Shown piece by piece: positions 25,227 to 33,271 of a stretch of 64,000 nucleotides of DNA. The notes under the pieces were generated by a model. It did no database searches. It saw only the letters and a program-made list of their open reading frames with translations, and was not told the DNA's origin. The DNA is from Alteriqipengyuania lutimaris. Its GTDB lineage: Bacteria > Pseudomonadota > Alphaproteobacteria > Sphingomonadales > Sphingomonadaceae. The position numbers were made by a program, and so were the translations under genes. Within the stretch, counting starts at the first letter, position 1. Each line of letters starts with the position of its first letter. The DNA is taken from positions 310,001-374,000 of the forward strand of contig NZ_QRBB01000001.1 of the NCBI RefSeq assembly GCF_003363135.1, in the 5' to 3' direction.

Positions 25227-26171
25227 TCAGAAGCTGAAGGCGCGGCGGCTGAGACCTTCGCCGGCAGGCGGCGGAACCTGCCTCGCATCGGCCCGATCGG
25301 GGGCCGGGCGGGCGGGCCGCTGCGCCGCCGTGTCGCGGATCGCGACAACGCGCGATCGGTCGCTTTGCGGCGCGGGCGCGCGCCCGCTATCGGCCTGCGG
25401 CAGCGAGCGCTGCCCGCTGCCGGACGGAGGGCCGCCGAGACCCATCTGCGCGAGCTTGGCTTCGAGCGCGGCGTGCAGCTGATCGAACCCCTGCGAGGCG
25501 GGCGACCAGTTGGCGAAGGCGGCGATCGGCTCGCGCCGCACCGCGACCTGCTCGACATAGGAGCTTTGCGGGATCACCGGCCAGTTGGCGGCGGCATTCT
25601 CGCGCACCCAGCGGTGCAGCTTGCGGCGCTGGTCGTACATCGACAGCACCGGAAGAACCGGCGGATGCCCCGGGCGCTTCGCCAGTTCGTTGCGGATGAA
25701 GCCGAAGGCCCGCGCGGCGAGCGGCGAGGCGGGCAGCGGCACCACGATCAGGTCGGCCGCTTCCATGATCTGCTCGCTCACCTCGTTGATCATCGGCGGG
25801 CAGTCGAGCACGATCCGCGGATACTCGCCCTTCATGAAGCCCAGCATCTGCGCCAGCCGCTTCCTGGTACCGATCCGCGCCAGCTGGACCGGCAGGTCGC
25901 GCAGGCTCTGGTCCGCGCCGATCAGCGACAGCCGGTCGAACTTCGTCGGCTCGAGCAGGTCGCGCGGGGCGCGGGCGTGGTGGAAGGCGCAGATCGCGCG
26001 CTGGACCTTGCGCTCTTCGTGGCCCAGCAGGAACCCGGCCCCGCCCTGCGGATCGAGGTCGAAGAGCAGCGTCTCGTGCCCCCCGCGCTGCGAGAAGCGC
26101 CACGCGAGGTCGACCGCCATGGTCGTTTTCCCGACCCCGCCTTTCATGCTGTAAACCGCGATGACGGCCAT
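25227..26171 (-). CDS. ParA/MinD-like ATPase (orphan, long)
   Basis: 314 residues. Walker A is YSMKGGVGKTTMAVDLAW, then FDLDPQGGAGFLLGHEERK and IVLDCPPMINEV. The ATPase core ends near residue 240; the rest is a Pro/Arg/Ala-rich disordered tail absent from the paralog at 17903. No ParB partner nearby. A terminator separates it from the acyl-CoA dehydrogenase gene upstream. Confidence 0.88.
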   Translation of the reverse strand: MAVIAVYSMKGGVGKTTMAVDLAWRFSQRGGHETLLFDLDPQGGAGFLLGHEERKVQRAICAFHHARAPRDLLEPTKFDRLSLIGADQSLRDLPVQLARIGTRKRLAQMLGFMKGEYPRIVLDCPPMINEVSEQIMEAADLIVVPLPASPLAARAFGFIRNELAKRPGHPPVLPVLSMYDQRRKLHRWVRENAAANWPVIPQSSYVEQVAVRREPIAAFANWSPASQGFDQLHAALEAKLAQMGLGGPPSGSGQRSLPQADSGRAPAPQSDRSRVVAIRDTAAQRPARPAPDRADARQVPPPAGEGLSRRAFSF

Positions 26172-26241
26172 CGATGCGCTCCCCTGTCCGCTGTGTCTGC
26201 GTACGTGATTCGGTGCGACCTGGCCCGTATGAAGGCGCAGG

Positions 26242-26271
26242 AAAAAGCCCCCGGCAAGCGTGCCGGAGGCT
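26242..26271 (-). terminator. rho-independent terminator
   Basis: On the minus strand AGCCTCCGGC and GCCGGGGGCT pair around a six-base loop and a run of five T follows. It lies 80 bases past the stop of the acyl-CoA dehydrogenase gene and upstream of the ParA gene. Confidence 0.8.
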
Positions 26272-26351
26272 CCGTCCCATTCCGGGCACACGCCCGCCGC
26301 AACAGGTTAACGGCCCAGGTCGACGGCGGGTGCGATGCGGCATGCGGCAGC

Positions 26352-27515
26352 TCACATACTTCGCGCGATCACCATCTTCATGATTTCGTTCGACCCGCCG
26401 AAGATGCGGCTGATGCGGCTGTCGCGGAACATGCGCGCGATGGGGTAGTCGTTGATGTAGCCGCTGCCCCCGTGCAGCTGCAGGCACTTGTCGACGACCT
26501 CGCCCTGCAGTTCGGTCACCCAGTATTTCGCCATGCACGCGGTCGGCACGTCCAGCTTGCCCTCCAGATGCTTGGCAATGCAGTCGTTGACGAAGATTTT
26601 CGCCGCGGTGCCGCGCGCCTTCAGGTCGGCGAGAGTGAACTGCGTGTTCTGGAAATCCCAGATCGTCTTGCCGAAGGCCTTGCGCTCCTTGGTGAAGGCA
26701 ATCGTTTCCTCCAGCGCGCGCTCGATCGTGGTCATCGCGCCCATCGCGATGATCAGCCGTTCCTGCGGCAATTCGCCCATCAGCTGGTAGAAGCCCTTGC
26801 CTTCCTCCCCGCCGAGCACGTTCTCCGCAGGCACGAACACGTCGTCGAAGAACAGCTCCGAGGTGTCCTGCGCATCGAGCCCGATCTTGTCGAGCTTCTT
26901 GCCGCGCTGGAAACCTTCGGCGCCCTCGGTCTCGAGCAGCATCAGCGAGATGCCCTTGGCCCGCTCGTTCGGGTCGGTCTTGGCGACGACGATGATGAAA
27001 TCGGCGGTCTGCCCGTTCGAGATATAGGTCTTGGACCCGTTGATGCGGTAGCCGTTGCCGTCCTTCAGCGCGGTCGTGGTGATCGATTGCAGGTCCGACC
27101 CGACGCCCGGCTCGGTCATGGCGATCGCGCTCACCAGCTCGCCGCTGACCAGCCTCGGCAGGTACTTTTTCTTCTGCTCCTCGGTCCCGTGGCGCACCAG
27201 ATAGGGCAGGATGATCGTGTTGTGCAGGCTGGCGGCAAAGCCTTCGACGCCATGTTCGCCCTGCTTGTCGATCACCACCATCTCGTGCCGGAAATCGCCG
27301 CCGTGGCCGCCATATTCCTCGGGCACCGAGGCGCCGAGCAGCCCCGCGGCCCCCGCCTCGTTCCAGAACTCGCGTTCGACCTGACCATCCTCGCGCCATT
27401 TGAGGACGCGCTTTTCGGGGGCGTGCTTTTCGTAGAACTTGCCCACGGCATCGGCGAAGATCGAAATCTCCTCGTCGTCCATGAAGGCGGGCTGGGGTAC
27501 GTCGATCGCGGCCAT
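26352..27515 (-). CDS. acyl-CoA dehydrogenase
   Basis: FAD-dependent alpha,beta-dehydrogenation of an acyl-CoA, 387 residues. Signatures: YGGHGGDFRHEMVVI, the central IAMTEPGVGSDLQSI, GSKTYISNGQTADF, and the C-terminal LHGGSGYINDYPIARMFRDS plus IFGGSNEIMKMVIARSM. GGAGAGGAATATC precedes ATG 27515. The CaiB and crotonase genes upstream in the same direction suggest a short degradation pathway for a branched or unusual acyl-CoA. Confidence 0.93.
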   Translation of the reverse strand: MAAIDVPQPAFMDDEEISIFADAVGKFYEKHAPEKRVLKWREDGQVEREFWNEAGAAGLLGASVPEEYGGHGGDFRHEMVVIDKQGEHGVEGFAASLHNTIILPYLVRHGTEEQKKKYLPRLVSGELVSAIAMTEPGVGSDLQSITTTALKDGNGYRINGSKTYISNGQTADFIIVVAKTDPNERAKGISLMLLETEGAEGFQRGKKLDKIGLDAQDTSELFFDDVFVPAENVLGGEEGKGFYQLMGELPQERLIIAMGAMTTIERALEETIAFTKERKAFGKTIWDFQNTQFTLADLKARGTAAKIFVNDCIAKHLEGKLDVPTACMAKYWVTELQGEVVDKCLQLHGGSGYINDYPIARMFRDSRISRIFGGSNEIMKMVIARSM

Positions 27516-27619
27516 GATATTCCTCTCCAAAGGTAATGTTTTGCCGGCGAGCCTACCAAATCGGTTGCGTTTCGCAATCTAGATTGGCCCGCGTGCGAGC
27601 CACGGCGTGGCCGGTGCGG

Positions 27620-28768
27620 TTACGCGATGGTGCCGGTTTGCCGCAGGCCCGCGATCTCGCTCTCATCGAGCCCCAGTCCGCCCAGGATCGCGTCGGTGTC
27701 TTCGCCCGGCATCGGCGCAGGCGACGGCGTATCGGTCGCCGTGCCCGAATAGCGCGGCGCGGGCGCGGGTTGGGGCGATCCGGCGACATCGACGAAGGTC
27801 TCGCGCGCCGCGTTGTGCGGATGCTCGCGCGCCTCGCTCATGGTCAGGACGGGGGCGTAGCAGACGTCGCTATGTTCCAGCAGCGCATCCCACTCGGCGC
27901 GCGTCCTGCTCCTGAAGATCCCGGCGAGCTTCTCCTTCAGCACGGGCCATTGCGCGGGGTTCATCTGCGGATCGAACTCGGTGTCTTCGGCGAGGCCCAG
28001 CCGCGCGCGCAGCTGCGCATAGAATTGCGGTTCGATGCTGCCGATGCTGACGAACTTGCCGTCTGCGGTCTCGTAGACATCGTAGAAATGCGCGCCGGTA
28101 TCGAGCAGGTTGGCCCCCGCTTCCTCGCGCCACAGGCCCTGGTTCGCCATGCCGTGGATCATCGCCATCAGCACCGCGGTCCCATCGGTCATCGCGGCGT
28201 CGATGACCTGGCCCTCCCGTCCGCGCGCGACCGCGAGCAGCGCCGAGACCATGCCGAAGGCGAGCATCATACCGCCGCCGCCGAAATCGCCGACCATGTT
28301 GATCGGCGGCGTCGGTTTTGCACCCGCACGCCCGAAATGGGCGAGCGCCCCGGCGAGCGCGATGTAGTTGATATCGTGACCGGCATAGGCCGCATAGGGC
28401 CCGGTCTGCCCCCAGCCGGTCATCCGCCCGTAGACCAGCCCGGGATTGTCGGCGAGGAGCACGTCCGGCCCCAGCCCCAGCCGCTCCATCACGCCGGGTC
28501 GGAACCCCTCGATCAGGCCGTCGGCACTGCCGCACAGCTTGCGGGCAAGCGCGATGCCCTGCTCGCTCTTCAGGTCGAGCGCGATCGACTTGCGCCCGCG
28601 CGCGAGCACATCCTTGGTCGAGACCGGCTGCGAACCCCCGCGCCCGCCGCTCGCCCGGTCGATGCGGATCACCTCCGCGCCGTGGTCGGCCAGCATCATC
28701 CCACAGAACGGGCCCGGTCCGATGCCCGCGAATTCGACGATGCGCAGGCCCTCGAGCGGGCCGGGCAT
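27620..28768 (-). CDS. CaiB/BaiF CoA-transferase family (racemase-like)
   Basis: 382 residues. RIVEFAGIGPGPFCGMMLAD, GAEVIRIDR, the LDLKSEQG helix and MTGWGQTGPYAAYAGHDINY are class III CoA-transferase / alpha-methylacyl-CoA racemase motifs. The Asp and His of GHDINYIALAG fit the racemase (AMACR/Mcr) subgroup. The start overlaps the crotonase stop by one base (TAATG). A racemase would feed S-2-methylacyl-CoA to the neighbouring dehydrogenase. Confidence 0.9.
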   Translation of the reverse strand: MPGPLEGLRIVEFAGIGPGPFCGMMLADHGAEVIRIDRASGGRGGSQPVSTKDVLARGRKSIALDLKSEQGIALARKLCGSADGLIEGFRPGVMERLGLGPDVLLADNPGLVYGRMTGWGQTGPYAAYAGHDINYIALAGALAHFGRAGAKPTPPINMVGDFGGGGMMLAFGMVSALLAVARGREGQVIDAAMTDGTAVLMAMIHGMANQGLWREEAGANLLDTGAHFYDVYETADGKFVSIGSIEPQFYAQLRARLGLAEDTEFDPQMNPAQWPVLKEKLAGIFRSRTRAEWDALLEHSDVCYAPVLTMSEAREHPHNAARETFVDVAGSPQPAPAPRYSGTATDTPSPAPMPGEDTDAILGGLGLDESEIAGLRQTGTIA

Positions 28769-29529
28769 TACTTGCCCTTCCAGTTCGGCGCGCGCTTCTC
28801 GGCAAAGGCGGCCGCGCCTTCGCGCGCATCCTCGCTCATGAAGATCTGGGGCATCAGCTTGGCCTGTTCGTCCCACCGGGATTCGAGGCTCCAGCCGCGC
28901 GATTCCTCGATCACCTGCTTGGAGACCTTGACCGCGAGCGGGCCGTTGGCGGCAACTGCCTTCGCCAGCTCCATCGCGCCGTCCAGCACGCTGCCATCGG
29001 TCACCTTGTTGACGAGGCCCAGCTCATAGGCGCGGGGCGCATCGATGAAATCGCCGGTCAGCGCCAGCTCCATCGCGACCTTGTGCGGGATCTGGTCGGG
29101 CAGTTTCATCAGGCCGCCGGCCGCCGCAACGAGGCCGCGCTTGGCTTCGGGAATGCCGAATTTCGCGTTGGTGTGGGCGACCACCATGTCGCACGAGATC
29201 ATCAGTTCGAGCCCGCCCGCCAGCGCGTAGCCTTCGACCGCCGCGATCACCGGCTTGGCCGGGCTCTTCTGCGTCAGCCCGCCGAAGCCGCGTCCTTCCA
29301 CGATCGGGCTCTCGCCGCGCAGGAAGCCCTTGAGGTCCATGCCCGAACAGAACGTCCCTCCCGCGCCGGTCAGGATCGCCACCCGCAGATCGTCCTCGGC
29401 ATCGAGCCGGTCGAGCGCTGCGGCAATCCCCTCCGCCGCCGCCTTGTTCATGGCATTTTTGGCGTCGGGCCGGTTGATCGTGATGATTATCATGCCATCC
29501 CTGACCTGCGTCAGCACGTCGTCGCTCAT
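28768..29529 (-). CDS. crotonase-family enoyl-CoA hydratase/isomerase
   Basis: 253 residues. MIIITINRPDAKNAMNKAAA, AILTGAGGTFCSGMDLKGF (oxyanion hole), AVEGYALAGGLELMISCDMV and a C-terminal AFAEKRAPNWKGK. The second catalytic-loop region reads PEAKRGLVAAAGGLMKLP; a Glu at the classical hydratase positions is not obvious, so the exact reaction is open. First gene of the three-gene acyl-CoA operon. Confidence 0.9.
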   Translation of the reverse strand: MSDDVLTQVRDGMIIITINRPDAKNAMNKAAAEGIAAALDRLDAEDDLRVAILTGAGGTFCSGMDLKGFLRGESPIVEGRGFGGLTQKSPAKPVIAAVEGYALAGGLELMISCDMVVAHTNAKFGIPEAKRGLVAAAGGLMKLPDQIPHKVAMELALTGDFIDAPRAYELGLVNKVTDGSVLDGAMELAKAVAANGPLAVKVSKQVIEESRGWSLESRWDEQAKLMPQIFMSEDAREGAAAFAEKRAPNWKGK

Positions 29530-29721
29530 GTCTCTCTCCCATACGTAGCTGTTTGCAACCGATGCTGGAGAAAGCCGGTGTTGGGGTCAAGCCGCGATCG
29601 GCGACCGCTGGCGCCGGACATGCACTCGACCACCGCGAGATCATTGCGAAGGCATACACACCGTGCCGGGCGGTTGAAAAAGCCAACTTGCCGAAGAAAA
29701 ATTAGATAGTCATAAGGGTAA

Positions 29722-30621
29722 TCACATCAAGGCTAAGACCGATTTGTTGCGAAGCTCGTAGTATTTTATGACCGCGAGTGCGGTGAACGTCTTCCCGAGG
29801 CCGACGCTGTCAGCTAGGATGCAGCCATTCAAGGTCTCTAGCTTGTTGATCAAGCCAAGTGCCGCGTCCTTCTGAAACTTGTATAGCGTGTTCCAAAATT
29901 TGGTTTCACGAAATCCGATCCGATCATCAGGCAAAAGATCTTCGTTGGTGTCCTCCAAGAAAGTCCGGAAGATGATGGAGAGCATAAAGTGATATATGGA
30001 TGCGGGAGAATTCTCGGCGTAAACCTGCTGAAGCTGCCCACAGAGCGCCTCGGTCACATCCTCTAGTCGATCGGGTTCGCTCCAGGTTTGGTCGAAGAAG
30101 ACACTATATCTGCTGACCGCAGGATGATCTGTGATCTTGTTGATCATCGTTAAATTGCCAGGTTGGTAACCTAGGTCGGCCGTCGTGAAGCCATGAAGAC
30201 CGGTATACAACGTACTGGATGACGCACCGCTTGCGCAAAGAAATGACGGGATTGGATCTCTGGCATTCGACTTGAACCTGCCTTCCGTGCGTATCCAGTC
30301 TGCACACTGACGCGCTAAAGCTCGCGTAGTCATCTTGTTTCGCAGGCGTATCTCGAACGGCGTTCCAGCAAGATCCCTTTGATTCTTGACGGGAGGGATT
30401 ATAAATTCCCTATGCTGGGCCTTTCCGGACCAATGATCGGTAGCGAACGAGGGACCGGTGAAGACGAACTCAAACTGGTCCAGCTGCCGAAGCTGATCCT
30501 CCAATGCCGCAAAGGCATGAATTGAGAACGAAGCAGCGGCAATTTTGACCGATTGCTTATCGCGGAGCTCATTGAGCAAATCCTCTCCGAATAGCGAGCT
30601 GATATTGTCCAAGATTTCCAT
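29722..30621 (-). pseudogene. truncated PLD/SNF2-type helicase
   Basis: The first 299 codons of a helicase. The N-terminal part (residues about 20-200) resembles a phospholipase-D-like domain seen in front of some SNF2 helicases. Then comes FQKDAALGLINKLETLNGCI with Walker A ADSVGLGKTFTALAVIKYYE, and the frame stops seven residues after KSVLAL. Full proteins of this kind are near 1000 residues. Codon use and base composition are more AT-rich than on either side. A remnant of a defence-type helicase is the simplest reading. The flank 30622-30871 has nothing recognisable. Confidence 0.75.
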
Positions 30622-30871
30622 ACAAGCCTTGGAGCGCGGAACGCGCGTTGAGGCAATATAAGTTCAGTCTCGCAGATCGTCGATTAGCTTGATTGCCTCC
30701 CGGAGAAGGTAGCTTTGCGCCCCAATTCTGGACCTTCAAGCCGCAAGGGCGACGCCCTGAAAGCTGCCGTTCTCTCCTTCCGGAATAAGGGGCCATCTGT
30801 TCTATGAGAAGCTTAGGCTTCTGCTGCCAAACGGTCACTACGCCGACCGCCGTGGCGCACCGCCCAATGAC

Positions 30872-32170
30872 TCACACGCGCAGCGGGATAGCCATGGTCA
30901 AGAGCGCAGCCACAATGACGATCAGCGAGATGCCAACCGCATATTTCAGAGCAAACCGTTGCGCATCGCCGACCTCCACGCCCAATAGCCCGCAAGCCAG
31001 GTAGATCGGTGCGAGCAGCGGGCTGAGGGCATGAACCGGCTGGCCCAGCAGCGAAGCGCGAGCGATCGCATCTGCCGGAACGCCATATTCTGCGGCCGTC
31101 TGGGCGACCACCGGCACGATTCCGAAATAGTAAGCATCGTTCGACATCAGGAAGGTCAGCGGCAGGCTGAGCAATGCGGTGATTGGGGCGAGGTAGGCAC
31201 CCATCGAAGGCGGCACGACGGTCACCAGGGCTCCACCCATGGCATCCAGCATCCCCGTGCCTTGGACGATGCCCGTAAAGGAGCCGGCGGCGAAGATGAG
31301 CGCCACAACCATCATCAGGTTCTCCGCGTGCGAGCCCAGCCGCTCACGCTGCTGATCGAGCGAGGGATAATTGACCGTCACCGCGATGGCGAAGCCGCCC
31401 ATCATGAGGGCCGGCAGTGGCGCGATGCCAGTGATCATTCCGAGGACCAGCAGCAGGGTCAGCGCCAGATTGAACCAGAAGAGCTTCGGTCGGCGCTCGG
31501 GCCGCTCGCCGAAATCGATTTCGACCGGCTGCGCGTCTTCCGAAGCGGGCGAATAGGCAAGACGCTTGCGTTCGCTCAGTCCGAAGGACCACGCCAACCC
31601 GAATGTTGCTGCAAGTCCCACGAGAACGGCGGGGATGAGCGGGACGAAAATGCCGCTCACGAGATCGACGTCGAGCGCCGCAGCGGCGCGTGCGGCAGGC
31701 CCGCCCCAAGGGACAAAGTTCATGAGCGAGTTGGTCAAACCCAAAAGCGTCGCGAGGATCAGGACATTCATGCCGATATTGCGATAGACCGGGAGCAGCG
31801 CGGTAATCACGATCAGTGCGGTGGTGGTGCCATCGCCGTCGATCGATACCAGCGAAGCCATGATCGCGGTGCCCATCGCGATCTTTAGCGGATCGGTCCC
31901 CACGCGGCTCAGGATCGCCTTGACCAGCGGATCGAAAAGGCCGGCATCCATCATGATCCCGAAATAGAGGATCGCGAAAGACAGCAGCAGCGCGATGGGT
32001 GCGACCTGGAGGATGCCTTCCAGCATCATGTCGCCGATGCCCGAGCCGGCTCCCGCGACGAGACCGAAAACAATCGGCACCGCAATCAGCGCGACCACTG
32101 CGGATAACCGCTTGGTCATGATCAATGCCACGAAGGTCAATACAGTGGCGAAGCCGAGCCAGGCTAGCAT
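30872..32170 (-). CDS. CitMHS-family citrate/dicarboxylate transporter
   Basis: Inner-membrane transporter, 432 residues, about 11-12 helices. Family motifs: SFAILYFGIMMDAGLFDP, SIDGDGTTTALIVITALLP, LTNSLMNFVPWGGPAARAA and LMSNDAYYFGIVPVV. Known members import metal-citrate complexes with protons. Here the surrounding genes handle tartrate/glycerate-type acids, so the substrate may be a related hydroxy-dicarboxylate. AGAGGA lies five bases before ATG 32170. It is divergent from the GntR regulator. Confidence 0.9.
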   Translation of the reverse strand: MLAWLGFATVLTFVALIMTKRLSAVVALIAVPIVFGLVAGAGSGIGDMMLEGILQVAPIALLLSFAILYFGIMMDAGLFDPLVKAILSRVGTDPLKIAMGTAIMASLVSIDGDGTTTALIVITALLPVYRNIGMNVLILATLLGLTNSLMNFVPWGGPAARAAAALDVDLVSGIFVPLIPAVLVGLAATFGLAWSFGLSERKRLAYSPASEDAQPVEIDFGERPERRPKLFWFNLALTLLLVLGMITGIAPLPALMMGGFAIAVTVNYPSLDQQRERLGSHAENLMMVVALIFAAGSFTGIVQGTGMLDAMGGALVTVVPPSMGAYLAPITALLSLPLTFLMSNDAYYFGIVPVVAQTAAEYGVPADAIARASLLGQPVHALSPLLAPIYLACGLLGVEVGDAQRFALKYAVGISLIVIVAALLTMAIPLRV

Positions 32171-32265
32171 TACGTCCTCTCCCTATTCCGTGTACGTCGC
32201 GCCTCTCCGTGCGCCTGATTGGATGCAATTTAGGCTTTCGCTCGACACAGGCGGAGCCTATCCTC

Positions 32266-33024
32266 ATGCCTATGAAATCGATCGAAGACGGGGCGACCAC
32301 GATGGACATGCCCAGCGCCGAACCCGCCACCACGACTGTTCTTACGCAGGTCCGCGAGCTTATCGTGACCGGCACGATCGGGCCGGGCGCCCGCCTCGCG
32401 GCGGAGGCGATCGCGAAGGATCTGGGTGTCTCGCGAACGCCCGTCCGCAGTGCACTGGCAGTTCTCACCGCCGAAGGCCTCGTCAGCCACAGCATGAATC
32501 GCGGCTACACGGTAAGAGATATCGGCTTTCGCGATATTCTCGATGCGGTCGAGGCGCGCGCGGTGCTCGAAGCGCGCGCCTGCGGGCTTTCCGTCGATTA
32601 CGGATGGAGCGAAGAGGAGCTGGGCGCGCTCGAAGCGGATGTTGACAGCGGGCGAGCGATTATCGCCGGGGGCCGATGGTCGGAAGAGATCGAGCATGCC
32701 TGGTACGAAGCGAACCGCGGCTTTCACTCGCTGATCGTGAGGGCTTCGCGAAACGCGACCATGCGCAACGCCGTGCGAATGACGCTGATACACCCGATTT
32801 TCGGAGACATCGCGCGAACCTCGCCTGCCGTATCCAAGTTCGTCCCGAAACGATTCCGCGAGATACCGGCTGAGCCGCCGGAGCATATCGTCGACTCGCA
32901 AGCCGATCACGAAGCGATCCTGGCGGCGATACGCGACGATGATGCGGTGTTGGCGGAAAAGCTCATGCTCGATCACGTCTTGAAAGGGAAAGCCCGGCTG
33001 GCCGCCTGTGCGACCCGAAGATAG
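32266..33024 (+). CDS. GntR-family (FCD) transcriptional regulator
   Basis: 252 residues. Winged helix at about 20-80: LTQVRELIVTGTIGPGARLA, then AIAKDLGVSRTPVRSALAVL and a wing ending NRGYTVRDI. The all-helical FCD effector domain follows, with the metal-binding His/Asp positions visible as YEANRGFHSLIVRAS and DHEAILAAI. It sits between the divergent transporter and the TonB receptor and probably controls both. Start taken as ATG 32266; ATG 32272 or 32302 are alternatives. Confidence 0.88.
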   Translation: MPMKSIEDGATTMDMPSAEPATTTVLTQVRELIVTGTIGPGARLAAEAIAKDLGVSRTPVRSALAVLTAEGLVSHSMNRGYTVRDIGFRDILDAVEARAVLEARACGLSVDYGWSEEELGALEADVDSGRAIIAGGRWSEEIEHAWYEANRGFHSLIVRASRNATMRNAVRMTLIHPIFGDIARTSPAVSKFVPKRFREIPAEPPEHIVDSQADHEAILAAIRDDDAVLAEKLMLDHVLKGKARLAACATRR

Positions 33025-33271
33025 GGCATCCTGATCGCTGCATCTTGCTTCGTCAAGATTGCATCCACTTTTCCGCTGAAATGTCGAATTAGGTTCGAGA
33101 GGGATACTGACCTCTCGGGCCAGCACATCGCGCATGTAGTCAAAAATCCTAAGAGCTCGCCCCTTTCCCCTACGTGATCTATGAATCCACAGAATTGACA
33201 GATTGGATTCATTCTAGCAGATATGGCCCTAAGGCGTCCGTCAGTGGCGCTGCCAAACCAAGGAGAGGACG

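Noticed and set aside
23336..25237. 633-codon plus-strand frame opposite ftsH
   Set aside because: Low-complexity His/Arg/Val composition, no motif, fully antisense to ftsH.
25167..27536. 789-codon plus-strand frame across parA and the acyl-CoA dehydrogenase
   Set aside because: Antisense to two clear genes and a terminator; no domain resemblance.
33025..33271. Riboswitch upstream of the TonB receptor
   Set aside because: No cobalamin-box or other known aptamer core was recognised; the gap is short and featureless.
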